Assembly (NCBI GenBank): GCA_030039775.1
Contig: JASHUX010000118.1
Location: forward strand, 1-6,143
DNA: 6,143 nucleotides
Origin: Alphaproteobacteria bacterium
Lineage (GTDB): Bacteria > Pseudomonadota > Alphaproteobacteria > ATCC43930 > CGMCC-115725
Direction: 5' to 3'
The position numbers and the translations under genes are program-made. The notes below the pieces were generated by a model. That model saw nothing but the letters and a program-made list of their open reading frames with translations, did no database searches and was not told the origin of the DNA. Positions 5,611 to 6,143 of this stretch are shown here, one piece after another (position 1 is the stretch's first letter; the number at the start of each line of letters is the position of its first letter).

Positions 5611-6143
5611 ATGAAGCGCAGCAGCGATCGCATCCTCACCACGCATGTCGGCAGCCTGATCCGGCCGCCGGATTTGATGAACTTCGTCACGCCCATGCTA
5701 TCGGGCGGCGATTATGACCGCGACGCTTATGATGGGACGCTGCACGGCGCCGTCGCCGATGTCGTGAAGCGGCAGGTAGACTGCGGCATCGACATCGTCA
5801 GCGACGGCGAGTTCGGCAAATCGTCCTGGTCGCGCTATGTCGCCGACCGCATCTCCGGTTTTGAGGCGCGGCCGGCGCCGGCTCGTCGCGGCGCATTCGC
5901 GCGCGGCGCCGACCGCGTCCGCTTCCCGGAATTTTATGCTGAACACGACGAGGACATGCCGCCGGCCTTCGTCCGGACCGATTCCGTTTGCGTCGGGCCG
6001 ATCCGCTATACCGGCCGAAAGGCGCTGGCGGCGGACCTCGCCAATCTCAGGGCCGCGTTGGCGAAGGTCGATGTCACCGAAGCCTTTCTGCCGGTCGCGG
6101 CGCCGTCGAGTGCCATTCCCGACCGCATCAATGAATACTATTC
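5611..6143 (+). CDS. Cobalamin-independent methionine synthase II-like (MetE C-domain family) protein, N-terminal part
   Basis: The frame is open from ATG 5611 to the window edge, giving 177 residues of an incomplete gene. An in-frame TAA at 5599-5601 means no earlier start is possible, and AAGGTGG (5600-5606) is a ribosome site. The sequence has the N-terminal landmarks of the MetE C-terminal-like TIM barrel: THVGSLIRP (11-19), then a long helix, and CGIDIVSDGEFGK (58-70) with the D65-G66-E67 signature. Family members of about 370 residues are usually annotated as 5-methyltetrahydropteroyltriglutamate-homocysteine methyltransferase, although many stand-alone copies probably do not make methionine. 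The zinc ligands (His, Cys, Cys) would lie past the window, so a decision on true methyltransferase activity is not possible here. It is divergent from the cyclase, with 91 bp between the start codons, so the two may share control. The family call is good; the reaction is open. Confidence 0.85.
   Translation, partial: MKRSSDRILTTHVGSLIRPPDLMNFVTPMLSGGDYDRDAYDGTLHGAVADVVKRQVDCGIDIVSDGEFGKSSWSRYVADRISGFEARPAPARRGAFARGADRVRFPEFYAEHDEDMPPAFVRTDSVCVGPIRYTGRKALAADLANLRAALAKVDVTEAFLPVAAPSSAIPDRINEYY

Noticed and set aside
5520..5696. An N-terminal extension of the cyclase by 59 residues
   Set aside because: The extra sequence has no domain or membrane features and would overlap the start of the divergent MetE-like gene; it contains only two possible ATG starts and neither shows a ribosome site.
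4473..5717. A 414-codon open frame on the plus strand opposite the cyclase gene
   Set aside because: Its product is rich in Arg, Asp, Glu, His and Gln with no domain or hydrophobic pattern, the usual antisense shadow of a GC-rich gene; the minus-strand frame has a complete cyclase active site.
312..6143. The idea that the oxidoreductase, transporter, cyclase and MetE-like genes form one new pathway or signalling system
   Set aside because: They lie on alternating strands in separate transcription units, with an unrelated envelope operon in between; nothing in the sequence links them beyond proximity.

Overview
The window is GC-rich (by eye in the mid-60s percent), tightly packed DNA with strong G/C third-position preference. 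It resembles an alphaproteobacterium of the Hyphomicrobiales (Bradyrhizobium / Nitrobacteraceae / Xanthobacteraceae-like). That placement is inference from base composition, the style of the RlpA-TPR pair, the dispersed hairpin repeat and the 6-TM class III cyclase; no rRNA or other taxonomic marker is present. I see no tRNA, rRNA, CRISPR array, insertion sequence, integrase or phage gene.

Layout, left to right. (1) 1-183, +: the 3' end of a TPR-repeat protein. (2) 312-1376, +: a complete 354-residue ketopantoate-reductase-family NAD(P)H oxidoreductase with the family's catalytic residues intact. (3) 1399-1475: a two-hairpin palindromic intergenic repeat lying between convergent genes. (4) 2812-1515, -: a two-gene operon with a 4-bp ATGA overlap, encoding an RlpA-like double-psi beta-barrel cell-wall protein and then a secreted three-TPR protein. 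(5) 2813-3007: a divergent control region with two perfect palindromes, each placed over or inside a plausible promoter. (6) 3008-4228, +: a 12-TM major facilitator transporter. (7) 5519-4233, -: a membrane-bound class III adenylate cyclase, meeting the transporter tail to tail with a 4-bp gap and a hairpin across both stop codons. (8) 5611-6143, +: the 5' end of a cobalamin-independent methionine-synthase-like (MetE C-domain family) protein, running off the window.

Functionally the RlpA-TPR pair is an envelope/peptidoglycan unit. The ketopantoate-reductase homologue, the MFS carrier and the MetE-like protein are the kinds of genes found in small-organic-acid uptake and catabolism neighbourhoods, but they are not in one operon, so a shared pathway is only a guess. 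The cyclase would convert a membrane or environmental cue into cAMP.

I do not see convincing evidence of a novel defence, mobile or RNA-based system. The points that most deserve a second look are the palindromic operators in the rlpA/MFS divergent region, the hairpin shared by two stop codons, the RlpA variant lacking both a lipobox cysteine and a SPOR domain but carrying a C-terminal membrane helix, and the long ketopantoate-reductase variant whose substrate is uncertain.
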